The position numbers and the translations under genes were made by a program. A DNA stretch of 64,000 nucleotides from Escallonia rubra (lineage: Eukaryota > Streptophyta > Magnoliopsida > Escalloniales > Escalloniaceae), in the NCBI GenBank assembly GCA_033065855.1, contig JAVXUO010002345.1:124001-188000 (forward strand), given 5' to 3'. Below, piece by piece: positions 22,448 to 34,004 of this stretch. Below the pieces are notes generated by a model that saw only the letters and a program-made list of their open reading frames with translations, ran no database searches and was not told the origin of the DNA. Within the stretch, counting starts at the first letter, position 1. Each line of letters opens with the position of its first letter.

Positions 22448-24037
22448 TGTAATACCCCAAACTTCGGGAGCCGATTAAAACAACCATCAGGACTTCAAAA
22501 ATAAACGGACGGTAATTTTGGGCAATGACCGAGTATTATTAGCGAATTGGAGCTTAAAAGAATTTTGGGACAAAAATATAATTTTAGAAAATTTTGGGGG
22601 CATAATGGTAAATTAATGGTTTTAGCGATGAAAAATAATAAAATGAATGTTAGTATATATTTTTAGTGATGTTTAATCAAATTGAGAATGCTTAGAATGA
22701 CTTTGGGGATTGAATGCAATTATGAAAAATTTGGGCCTATTTTGTAATTATGGAAACTTAAGGGGTTAATTTGCAATTCTTGAAAGTACGCATGATGTGT
22801 CAAACTTTGAGGATGAGTTGGCCACCTTGAGAGGCTATTATAAGATATAGATAAATAGGATAATATCTCTAAGGAATTAAGGAAAGAAGAAAATAAAAGA
22901 GAAATTCGGGAAAGAGTTTGGGGGGGAAAAAAAATGACAGAAGAGAAAGCCAAAGCAGTACTCGAGAAACTGGAGAAGCAAAGGGAAGAAATGGAAAACA
23001 GAGAAGGAAGAGAAGATTCGGGCAAGAGGAAAAAGGGATTGGAAAAACCTCCTAGGGTTAAAGCTAAAGACTTCCGGTTATGATAAATTAACTGCGGATC
23101 CTGGTAAGGGTTTCTATCCGAACCTCGAGCCATCAGTTTGCTTTCGCAATTATTCTTTTGTCTATTTATGACCGTTGTTGAACTCTAAGTATGCATTGAT
23201 TTCGATTTGTTATTGCCAAGTGAACCCTGATGTTGAACCTGATTCAATTATTGAACTTCTGTCAATGCTCACCTTTTGTTGCATATTGAGCATTGATCGT
23301 GTGTTGATTATGTGATATATGTTTTATGTATACTGACATAGGAATCTGTTCTGTTCAGAGGCGGGCGTTAATGTAGGTTAGTACCTAAATGGACTAATAT
23401 TCAGGTACATCATGCATGTGTACATATTCTGAGCCTTGCTTGTGTGGCACCGCTACCACCCATGATCAGTATCTTCGGAATTTATGTGCATTACGTCTGC
23501 ATTGATCACTTCAAGAGTGTCTGAGAAAAATTGTCTGAATATCTTATCAAAAGGGACGGAGCGAAACGCTTCCCAGTTCTTGTCAGACTGTCATAACTAT
23601 TTGAAATCTCTTAACTGTTTGTCTTTGAATTGTGGTAACTCCCTCCGAGATTGCTTTGTGTACGACCTTACTGAGCTCTCAAAAGCACACCCTTCGTTTG
23701 AATCCCTTCTACATGTGACGATCAGCTGTCGCATGTTTGGGAATGAGTTAGAGTCTGTCTGAGGTTCTGATGAGCCCATCATTACTGGGTAATGTGGCCC
23801 CTACGCAAGTCGATCTGTACCGTCGATTCATTCTATAAGGTTATTGAGAACCTAGGTTTTAATAGTTAAGTTTGAATAGTTGTTGAAATCTTGTATTTTA
23901 AGGAACTTGGATCGGTGTTGGATCAGATGCTTCAAAGTATGTGTTGGTGAATAGATTTGACAGGTTTGATGTGATCCGGTAGATTAACGACCCAGGAGTT
24001 TGGGGTGGCAGAGCTCTGGATTTTCGGGGGCGTTACA
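22448..24037 (+). repeat. 3' LTR of the Ty3 element, carries the empty hAT site
   Basis: This 1590-bp copy starts tgtaatacccc and ends gggggcgttaca, matching the 5' LTR throughout. At 23232-23239 it has a single GTTGAACC where the 5' LTR has the duplicated site plus the hAT element. The shared minus-strand open frame at 22720-23133 is also present in the 5' copy (13658-13957) simply because the LTRs are duplicates. Confidence 0.95.
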
Positions 24038-24042
24038 TGTGT
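24038..24042. repeat. Target-site duplication TGTGT, right copy (Ty3 element)
   Basis: Exact repeat of 13380-13384 directly after the 3' LTR. Confidence 0.9.
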
Positions 24043-25026
24043 GAATGGAAGAGAAAGGAGAAAAAAGAACACGTAATTGGGTCAAGTTTTTTAAAATACA
24101 TTTGGATTAATTTGGGGATGAGAAAAATTTATATAGGCCTAAATAGCCTATCTTGAGAGGAGAGAAAAGAAAAGAACGGAAGAGAAGAGAAATGAAGAGA
24201 AGAGAATACATTTTTTCTTATTCTTGTTTGTGAGTTTAAGAGAGAAAATAAAATATCATGTATTTATTATCTTTTTTTATGAGTTCAACATAAAATAAAA
24301 AAAAATATCGGATTATAAGTATACTCTTATAGCATATTGTGATACTTTTAACAAATATTATGAAAGTATGATAAAAAAAAGAACGAGAAAAATAAATTAA
24401 TCATCAAGGACATCATTCATAGTTTGAACTATACTATTATTAAAAGTCTTACACCTATCACAATAATCACAATAAAAAACACAAATGAGCCATGATTTGA
24501 CTACATAGATCCAGACATCTAAATCTTGTTGATGTCACATCAAAAGTAAAACAAATCAGTTAAGACTTAATTCTAACATTCAAAATAATCAATCCTTTGT
24601 AAACTTTAAATGGTAAGTTTCTTACAAGACCTAAAAGCATTTAAAAATTAAGTCTTATCCCAAGGGTAATATAAGCATTATGAAAGTTTTATTTATTAGA
24701 ATCATTTTTATCGGTTTCTTCTTAATTTTGTTAGGAAAGATTTTAGTCTTATCTATCAGTCAGGGGTAACAAATTTCATAGGAAATTGTGCCATCCTATT
24801 TCGTCATATCTTCTTGCTTATCACTCAGACGGCAAAAGCTAGCGGAAATAAAGCCGGGAATTTTGTTGCGGAGGTGCGATAGTACGAGACCCAAATATTT
24901 GTTCAATCTCTAGTAACCCCACTACAGTGCACTGTGTTTAGCATCGGAACCCAACCGTAAAACCACCGCGAAATTGTAGCGCCGATCAACGTGACTGTCG
25001 CCGTCAACGCCAGCTCAAAAACCACC
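24043..25026 (+). promoter_or_regulatory. Presumed promoter and 5' UTR region of the acyltransferase gene
   Basis: AT-rich with a GA-rich stretch at 24050-24210. GC content rises toward 24900-25026, as in a 5' untranslated leader, and runs into accaccATGG at 25027. I could not pick a TATA box with confidence. The Ty3 insertion ends about 1 kb upstream of the proposed start codon. Confidence 0.4.
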
Positions 25027-28000
25027 ATGGTGAGCTCTTTGTTTGCTCATTACGCGATCTTATTTGTTGTTTTGTCTATCTAGAGTGCAGCAATATCCGT
25101 TTTTGATCAGACGCTATGAATATTGATTGCCCTATGAAACCCTTGCTGCATCAATGCTGAAGTTTTAGTTCGAGTAAGCTAGAAATGTGAACACCCGTTA
25201 CTTATAAAAGTTAAATCGTAAACGTTAAATAAAAACGATGAGTGAAGTTCAATGTTTACATGTACCGGATTTATACTAGGATTTGAGAAGAGTCAGAGGA
25301 AGAATCCAGTGGAGCGGAGGGAGTGTAAATGAACATGTAGGAGCGGAATGGGATCGATGGATGGAATGACAAATAAATGGGATTCTGGAGGACGATTTTG
25401 AGAGCACTGAAGCTAAAAATGGGGGTGTATTTTGTTAAGTGGTAACCAAGATTATAGCGACTAGTTGGAACGAAGCATGTTTTGAGTATTTCAAACTTTA
25501 AGAATCCTTGTGTATATACATAAGAGCGGTATGCAGGTTTAGGAGTTGTGCCTCTAAGTTTATGCTTTCACGGGGACAGAAAAGGGCATCTTTGCGTGCT
25601 CTCTGGCTCTGAACATGGGTGCCACGTAGCTGCTTTTAAGTTAGAGAGCTTAGTATTGCACAACGAAAGGTATTTGGAAACTTTTGCTTCGAGACTACTT
25701 GTAGAATGTTGACTTTGTTCAGAGTTGCTCACTTTCAGATGAGGCTTCACATGCTACACCCTCTAATTCCGAGACTCATAATATATTTCTAAGATGAGAC
25801 TTCTAGTAGACATTGGTCGTAGCTCTTATTGGGATCTAAGGAATCCCACATAAAATAATCAATATGTGCTTCAGAACCATCCTAACCAAAACTAGCATCT
25901 ATAATTCGTGAGCACAATGAAGCACATCCTTTTTAATATTCTGATATGTGACAGTACGATCTGGCCACAATCTATGATATACCTTTATTAATTCGTTGGT
26001 TTGAGCCCTTAGAGAAGGAAGCAACTCTTGTAGACAAAGATATCATTGGATCTGCATGTCATGCTATGCTGCAGGGTGTTCACATACATGCATATATACA
26101 CATTTACATTCTGTTCATATGGGTGTTGCATTCATTTAAACCATGACATGCCTCTTGCTTATACCTGAAGCTACCATAGAATGAAGTTTTACAAATTTTT
26201 ACTGAAACTTGAGGATGAGTGAGTAACACTAGCCGTCGACGGGCAGGGATGATGGGGGGTTCACTCTGATACCTCCTTTCTGTTTGTTCTTGCCTAGTTC
26301 CCTAGAGAAGTGGCCTCTATTTAGTCAGTATTCTGTTGTAGAGGTCCAGTTGCATATGGATCTATTGTTCTTACCCCACGGCAAGGGAGGTTTTTAGATC
26401 GTATCAACCTCATGATTAGTCAACTTTCAAGTTTTGGACATATTTATGTTTGTTGTGCCATTTGACACAAACTAGATGATGCCATGGATTTTTCATGCCA
26501 GCTAGAAGCTCTCCAACTCTTGGTTCCTTTTACATTGGTTCCCGCTCTATCTCGTCGGTATATGAATTCGGAGGTTTGCACTATCTATGGGAGATGTCAT
26601 ATGGTCTCAAAGAGTATCAGTGCATGCATCTCCATTTTACTTATCATCTGCTCTAAAAGCTTAAGTTGTTAGAGGGTGGGCCCAATAATATGTATCATGC
26701 TTAACGCTTATCACGTGCAAGCCTTGAATTGCACGTGCAGAGACAAATCAAGGTGCAGAGTCACCAAGTGCACAAACAGAGAGTGCAAATTGCACTCTGA
26801 TAAAGAGGGACCAATTATGTAAGCGCGAAGAATCAAACCGAAGCCCTTCGGCAATGAGCGCTCTAATACCATGTTAAGTTACCATCTACTCTAAAAGCTT
26901 AAGCTAGTAGAAGATGGGCCGAACACTATCAATCACGCTTAACACCTCCCTCCCTTGGCACCTCGATCCACTAGGTCAGTCTGGTTGGTTCTTTGCCGCC
27001 CCCCCCAGCTGTAAGAATCTTCCTTTTTCCTGTATGTTTAGGTTGGGTAGAAGATAGTCTGCCCAGTGTTTAATGTTATTGGGAGGTTGCCACTGCCACA
27101 TCACTTGGGATGTACTTCTCTTGTGCACAAGGTTCGGTTCCCTAGCATTACTCAAATGGGGTTGTTGTTGCTGATTATATGTAACATACTTCGTGGCTCA
27201 TCCTTTACACCATTCTTCTTTAATTGTACTCCTAAATAATTCGAATGCAACAATTAAGTTTGGACCTTGAGAAGATGCACTTTGTCTTCAGTATGCTAGA
27301 TTATCATTTTACTAACGATTCACTTTTGGCAGTTCTGTGCTCATAAAGGACTTTACATGTGGTCCTTTCCTTTAAAACAGAGGATACGGAAAACATCACA
27401 AACTTGTAAGTCATTACTTTTCTTTTTCAAATATTCCGACAAAAACTATTTTGGCAGGCACTATTACATATGACCAATGCATTATAGTAAAATTTTGGCA
27501 GTTTGGAGCAAATAATAATTTGCGATTATATATTATTATGTTCCTTCTATGTTGTTCTTCTTTGCTTCATATAATGTTGTACCACGGAAGATAGCCACTT
27601 TTTTTCCATTCCTCCAATTACTCCCAATTCCCAAGGAAAACAACTGTAGCCCTCTTGCTTATCTTTTCTCAAGGGTGTCATTTTGATTGTCGTTTAGCAG
27701 AGTTCTGCCAATGCCCTAATATATGACCTCTTACATAAAATTAGTTTGCGAATATTTGAACATATAGTAGTGTCGAAACTTGTTTCGACTTTGTTATTGA
27801 CATTGGCATTGGACTTCTTTGTCTTGATTGATCTTAAATTAAGCCATCGTTGCCAGAAGCTGAAATCCCTCACCTTGCAAAGCTCAGGTGGCTTTTTGCT
27901 GTGTTTGGGAGGACGTGGATATGAAATTACACCATATTCTTCTTGTAAAAAACGTTATCAATCCACTCATTTAAAATTGGCGTCTGACCATGCTTTCTTT

Positions 28001-30238
28001 CCACTTGGTCGTGCAGGGGTTATTGAGGGTCAGGGGTCAGGGTGTATTCCATCTAACATCCCTTAGTTAAAGGCAGCTTTAGAGTGAGTAAGGTCATGCC
28101 CTGGTAGTTTCGCACAACGGATTGACTGAGCTTGTATATTAAAGTTTTTCAAAGAGGATTATTAATGGAGGACTGTGATGGTCAGGCTAGGCATAACATC
28201 GTCAACAAGAAAGTTGGAGAAATGGTGTACATGTGTTTATATGTACATAAATCTTTGCATGTGCATATTACGTAACCACATGCATGTATGCTGATGAAGT
28301 TAAATAGGTTAGTTTTTAAAGCAGTTCCTCATATAATATGTTATTTGTCTGGACTCAAATTTTTAAAGGGTATGCAATGAAAATGGAGTTCTGATGATCT
28401 GGTTATGGGCCTAATCTTTATAGTTTGTGTTACAGGTAACAATGTATGCAGTACAAGAAAATACATATCCGCAGCTTGGTGCGCTTTTGACCCAAAAGAG
28501 AAGTGTACTAGACTACATTTTGATTATAAATTGTATAACCGGGATAACTTATCAAGGTATACTGTAGTTAGGTCTGAAGTTGCCGGAAGTGGGTCTTTTG
28601 ATGGTGCCTATCAATTATCAGGTTCTTCCCGAAAGCTTAGCCACCTCCATTTTTCATTGTCAGCCATTTTATTTCGATCCATTACTTATTACTCGTATAC
28701 TTGTACGAGCTGCAGAACTCCAGTTGGGCTCAAAAGTAAGAGGAATATGCTTTTATGCTGTTAATGCTTCAGCTGCCTTGTTTCTTTTCATGCTGATGCT
28801 GGTGGTGCATCCTTTTGTGCTCTTACTGGATCGATATCGTAGAACAGCTCATCACCTGATTGCGAAAATTTGGGCACTTTCGGCCGTTACTCCGTTTTTG
28901 AAGATCGAGTTTGAGGGATTGGAGAACCTGCCTCCACCCAATACTCCTGCTGTATATGTTTCCAACCACCAGAGCTTTTTGGACATATACGCTCTTCTCA
29001 CTCTGGGAAGAAGCTTCAAGTTTATTAGCAAAACTGCAATTTTTCTCATTCCTGTCATTGGATGGGCGATGTATTTAATGGGTCTTATTCCTTTGAAGCG
29101 AATGGACAGTAGAAGCCATATGGTAACTCCTTCCCCTTGTTTAAGTTATCATGTAAAGGCTTTAATGTTGAAATTTATTAGGCCCCCTCCCGGGGATTCG
29201 GTATTCGTTAAGAACTTGACTTTGTTTTTTATTGCTTTCATGAAAGCAGGCATCTCTTAAGCGATGCATGGATCTTGTCAAGAAGGGAGGATCTGTTTTT
29301 TTCTTTCCAGAGGGTACTCGGAGTAAAGATGGAAAATTAGGGGATTTCAAGGTGAGATCTATGTCAGGAATTTGGTTACGTGGCTTCCAAAGGGCATTAC
29401 AGAACTATCTTCTATTATCTTAAATTGTAATAAGGTCTTCTGGTCTGTTTCTTTATTGTACCTCTATAATCCTCTCTTTTCTTTCTTCAATTGATTGGTT
29501 AGTAAGAGAGTCATATGGAAACATCCATTTTGTTGGAGACGCTTTGAAGAGTGCTCATAAGTCTAGGAATCGTATCTGAATTAAAGAATTCTACCAGACA
29601 TGTTGAATATTGTCACGGATAACTACCAAGTGTTGGCGGTCAACAGGTGTCCTCTATAGAAGTATATAAACTTCATAGAGTACAACCGTCAGCCAAGATG
29701 TATCTTCGTAGAAAATACTCGTGTGCGTGCTTCCTCTCTAGAGACGTTTTGTACTGAAGGGTTGCCGCGCTGATGTTCACATAACCTAGGAATTACTCTG
29801 CGAAAGTACTATCCTTTAGGATGTCCAAAGGAGTTTGAGAGCCTTTTGAATAATTGAAATGTCATAACAACTTGCTCTCTCTCCCTCTCCCCCCTCCCTC
29901 CCCCTCTCCCTCCCTCCCTCCCCCTTTGGGATTGCTGAAAAAGTTTTGCTGCAAAGGAACTCATCATGAATTCATGAAGTGTGTGCTTCTGTCCTTGTGG
30001 TGCTTTGCAGAAAGGCGCATTCAGTATTGCTGCAAAAGCCAGAGTACCAGTCGTTCCAATCACTCTTATTGGAACTGGCAAAATAATGCCTGCAGGAATG
30101 GAGAGTACACTGAATCCAGGATTAGTTAAAGTTATCATTCACCAGCCTGTGGAAGGCAATAAAGCAGACATATTATGTAGTGAGACCAGAACTATAATTG
30201 CAGAGGAGCTTATACGTCAAGCTAAAGATACATTGTAA
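25027..30238 (+). CDS. LPAT1: 1-acyl-sn-glycerol-3-phosphate acyltransferase, plastidial (LPAT1/ATS2 type)
   Basis: It would acylate lysophosphatidic acid at sn-2 to give phosphatidic acid in the plastid glycerolipid pathway. Proposed exons are 25027-25029 (ATG only), 27333-27405, 28436-28621, 28716-29122, 29250-29351 and 30011-30238. All splice phases agree and give 332 residues. Visible motifs are a membrane segment at about residues 98-125 (AALFLFMLMLVVHPFVLLLD), acyltransferase motif I NHQSFLD (171-177), a KFISK block (189-193) and motif III FFFPEGTRSKDGK (240-252). The core closely resembles Arabidopsis ATS2 as I recall it. The first 90 residues are rich in S, R and K with few acids and fit a plastid transit peptide. 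The last four exons are secure; the first two rest on splice consensus and phase only, so the true start could differ. Confidence 0.85.
25030..27332 (+). other. Proposed long first intron of the acyltransferase gene
   Basis: It begins gtgagc directly after the start ATG and ends ttggcag before ttctgtgctc. No coding frame is evident inside. If the ATG-only exon is wrong, this is upstream sequence. It contains the AAGCTTAAG-type repeat at 26642-26945. Confidence 0.5.
26642..26945. repeat. Diverged direct repeat with CTCTAAAAGCTTAAG start
   Basis: Two copies of a phrase of about 65 bases starting ctctaaaagcttaag occur near 26651 and 26889. Each is followed by agaagg/agatggg-cc and a gcttaac end. 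Similar phrases are widespread in plant genomes as remnants of dispersed repeats (recalled, not checked). The sequence between includes gcacgtgca-type palindromes and the phrase gctctaataccatgttaag. Confidence 0.6.
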
Positions 30239-31910
30239 CAAATTTTGTATTATGCCAAACATTGATCGTACGAATATTGACTACAAGGTATGATTGTTTT
30301 GCCATGTTTCTCTCTTTTTATCTGCCTGCTGATTTCTAACTTTCCTAGGTATTGCTGTTCTCTTTTTTTTTGGGAGCTGTACCTTTCTCTGTCATATCTT
30401 ACGACGTACTTATGTTCACCATTTTTTGTTGTGGCTAGCTTGTTATTGGGAAAAAAGTTGAAAGAACATGAGTAATGCCAGTAGTAAGGAAATCAACTAG
30501 CTTTGAATATTGTAGAAGTCTATTCGGTCGCGTATCACGTGCTGCAGTTCTGCTGGTCTTGACTTTTTGCTGGTTTTGTTGGGTTTGTTTCTTTTGATGC
30601 TTTCCATTTCAATTAAGTTACTGATTTTTAGAGGGGTCTCTTGACAGCAAATGATGTATGTACCATGTTTTCCAGTCTCGTGTGGCTTTTTGTGGATCTC
30701 ATGCGGACCTTCAATGAATTGGCATTTTTTGAGTTTCTATTTAACAGTCTTACAGTCTAGAAGCTTGAACGAGATGCTTGATATTTACAGTTAGCCAAAT
30801 AGATTGTATTTTGTACTACTTTGTTTCCCAAAGTACTGTCTACTCTGTTTGAGATCCTCTGGGGGCTCAAATCTCATATAGTAGCTTTAGGTTCCTCCCG
30901 CCCACCAGATGGAGTAGTTGATAAGTTCCACGCTAGACCTTATGTCATCATCCGGTCATGGGCTGGTAAGGGCCATATTTGCCGAGTCCATTGGACTAAC
31001 TAGGCTCTGCAGAGGATCCGGATTTTGTGAGAATGTTCTGTTTAGAACTAATGGGTCCCTCCTCATATTACATTTGTCAAAAACTTAAGTTTTCTTGAAC
31101 ATTGTTCCCCTTTCCCGGTCGAGATTTGACATGTTAGTTTCTTTCTGCAGATTTTGTTATTACGGAACATCTGAATTTTATCAGCATGTGCTTGCGGCAA
31201 TTGCAACATATTTTTGATGAACTTTCTTCAGAACCAGAGCAGAGCTAACTGTATTAGACGAGGTGATTGACTTCTTTGACTCTGGAAGTTTGGTTTTGTT
31301 AACCTTAAGACTGAATCTTGTGAAGAAGCCTGGGGTCTCAATCACACCACTTTTCTCCGCTACCAAGTCTCACGTGTCCCCATATACTTTGAGAAGGTAC
31401 TATTTGCGCCTAAAAACCCTCCCAAGTATGCTTATTTACGTCCATCATGTATTAATCAGTCTCTTAGTTAAAGAAGGTATGTATGACCATACTGGATTTA
31501 GCCATTCCCAAAGCTGTAGTCCTTGAATGTGTAGGCTTCTCAGACATCCATTTGAGATGTAGGAATTTCAGTACTAAACTTAGGATTACGAGCTGACACG
31601 GATTTGTATATCTACTAGTCGGACTTGCATATTGATCAGTAATTGCGTCAGTACAAATTTAACACTCCCGTCCTCCCCGGTTCTGAGAAATACTGGCCTA
31701 CGTTGTTATATTCTCCTCCCTTCCTTTCTAGTTTATTCATCAGCCGGCTGTGGAACAATAATGCAGAACCCTTTTTTTTGTTTTGTTTGGTCAAACACTA
31801 AGGAGATTTACGTTACAACAAGTTATTTACATAACATGTGTCCGTCGTGGCAAAACTCCACCATACATATTATAATGCCAGAGGAGAGTTATGCCATCCG
31901 GAGCATGATC
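30239..31910. other. 3' region of the acyltransferase gene and sequence without a further gene
   Basis: The first few hundred bases should be the 3' UTR and terminator. No second gene is recognised; the open frames here are short and have no motif. Confidence 0.45.
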
Positions 31911-31914
31911 AAAA

Positions 31915-32010
31915 GTATTACATACAGAGTCGTCAAGGTAGCGGATTTAGCTAATGAATATGCAATTTGATTAGCTTCACGATAGCAAAAGGCAAGCTGT
32001 ACAGTTGGGC
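31915..32010 (-). pseudogene. Possible RNase H-type fragment from a retroelement
   Basis: On the minus strand one frame reads VQLAFCYREANQIAYSLAKS, resembling the R-E-x-N-x-x-A-D-x-L-A-K signature at the end of plant LINE-type RNase H domains. The usual aspartate is Y here. Upstream sequence on the same strand (to about 32630) has open frames, but I could not place the earlier RNase H motifs. Treat as a weak call. Confidence 0.4.
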
Positions 32011-34004
32011 AGAGGTGGGGAAACCTTTGAGACATGCATCTCGTATTGTTTTTCTATTTTTCCTCTTCTCTTCAGAAAACTGACACAAGCATTGGTTCAC
32101 AAACACTGACATGATAATAAGTGAATAACAGGACTGAATCTAGCCAACCATGGTGGCACAAAATGTCTTTGCTTTTTGGCGCGAGATGAGAACCGCATTG
32201 CGATGTCGTTTCCCTGGGCTCTAGCAGAAACCATCAAGTCCATCAAGTGGGCTTCACCATTGTGGATCGCATTGCAGAAAGACTAGCACTGTGGTACGTG
32301 AGAATCGGCCAGAACACAGGTACGAATGTTAGGCCAGCGACTAAGGTGAACTGGAGGTGAGCCTCTTTGCTGTTGAGCATATTATCCACGACCCACATTG
32401 TTGAACAACATTGGGTGCCGTTCCATGGGTTGCTGAACGAGAATGTTGTCGTCGATAGCGTCCACATTTTATCAATGCTGGATGTGTGGAAATGACGGAG
32501 TTGGCTGATTGATCTGACAGCGTACGCCTGCAGGACTTGGATCCAGGACACACCTATCCAAGTGACGCCATAAGCCTGTCGGTTCAAGCGGCACTTGTGG
32601 AGCCATTTGACATGCGTCTTGGCCATGAGCCAAGGCGTACGAGGCCTCGAGTGCTAAGCTCAATCCGATAGCTGACTAAACCTCAGTTTGTAGCGGGCGC
32701 AGGAACACCAGAAGTTGAATCAATTTATTGTGAGCGTCTGTGCACCGACTAAAATTTTGTGATTTCAACAAATAATAAAGGTATCCATTCAAACCACGTA
32801 AGATATATAAAAATGGCATAGACAAATGATGGTAATGAAAAAAATCCAGTTACACAAAAATTCCTAAAATAACCTTAGCCCGCTTAAATCGTTCCCTATG
32901 AAATCGTCGTCGTGAGCGTCAATGTCAATTTTTTTGGTAGCATTGCTGAGTCCATACTAAATTTTCGATCTAAGGTACAAAAAATAAGAAAATTACCTAA
33001 GCATAAAAGCACACGTACATCGATGGGAGAATAGTTGTACAAGCAAAAAGCCGGTAGCTATACTGAATGACATGGACTAATGATAATAAGAATCACTCAG
33101 AAATAGATCTAGAGTGAAAGAACAAACATTTAGACTAAAAATTGTTGCTGATAATTGTTCGTGAAAATTCGAGTCCCGGAATTAAATGGATGAATTGGAT
33201 GGTGTAGCAATTTCAATCTCAATTTTTAGGTCAATTGGAGGCAAATATATGTTATTACATTTTATAGCATAAATAAAGAATACATTTATAGTATAGTGAA
33301 AAAAAAAATGTTGAATTTGGAAAGAATTGATAACCGGTACGAGAATATAAATTATTTCACACGATAGGTAAGTCTTGATATCATTGTATTTAGTGAATAT
33401 TACTAGAATATGCTTCAAGTACAATTTTTTTAATGTTTATTTTGCGAGCAACTTTTTTCAAAATTACCATAGAATTAGAACTCGCAAAATACGTCCCAAC
33501 TCATACAATCAAACCCAATCCGCTTGTTTCAACCCAAACCAAACAACACACTCATATCAATAAGCGTCTGAGCAAGTTGGGTGACTCGACCCGCGGGTCC
33601 AAAAGGGTTACTATAGAAACAAAACATAAAAATCCTAGATTTGACTACACATAACACACTCACGGCTCATTGTCTCTCATTGGTTCTCTCCAACCGCAGC
33701 CTTCATTTGACCATAACAGCCACCACCATCTCCGACAGAGCCTCTATGATTACCCAAGCAGCTTTTTTCACCGCCAGCAGTCCCTTTCACCGTCAACAAT
33801 AATTCGCGTTCTAACCGTGCCTTCTCTCAAGCCAACATTGCTTCTCATAGACTTTTGCCTATGCCAGTAGCTACTGTTCATACAACCACACCTACTGCAA
33901 CACAACTTTAATAGGTGCTCTGTTTGCTTCCATCTGGTAATACTCACCCATTGCCTAATCGTGTTGGTAAATCAATGTCTCGCAAATACTTCTTTTTCCA
34001 CCCT
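32011..34004. other. No gene recognised; AT-rich relic sequence
   Basis: The longest frame (minus, 32243-32626) has no motif I know. From about 33480 onward the plus strand may be 5' parts of the copia relic that follows, but I see no gag motif or LTR boundary. Confidence 0.4.

Larger units (their letters stand above)
13385..24037 (+). mobile_element. Ty3-type LTR retrotransposon, pol-deleted, split by a hAT element
   Basis: The LTRs start tgtaatacccc (5' copy tgtaataccct) and end gggggcgttaca (5' copy gggggcgtcaca). Both are about 1.6 kb once the nested hAT is removed. After the 5' LTR comes a primer-binding site close to the initiator-Met pattern TGGTATCAGAGC (tagtatcagagt at 19017). Before the 3' LTR is a polypurine tract (aagggggagaa, 22437-22447), preceded by aggacgaaattt, a 3' layout familiar from plant chromovirus-type Ty3 elements. 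The internal region is only 3.4 kb and keeps a decayed protease but no reverse transcriptase or integrase, so the copy is non-autonomous. Flanking TGTGT duplications show that the ends belong to one insertion. Clade assignment (Tekay/Del-like) is inferred. Confidence 0.92.

Noticed and set aside
29809..30138. Minus-strand open frame across the last acyltransferase intron and exon
   Set aside because: It is a shadow of the plus-strand exon 30011-30238 and a CT-rich intron stretch.
32243..32626. 127-codon minus-strand open frame
   Set aside because: I could not match it to any domain. It may be relic sequence linked to the weak RNase H fragment but is not supportable as a gene.
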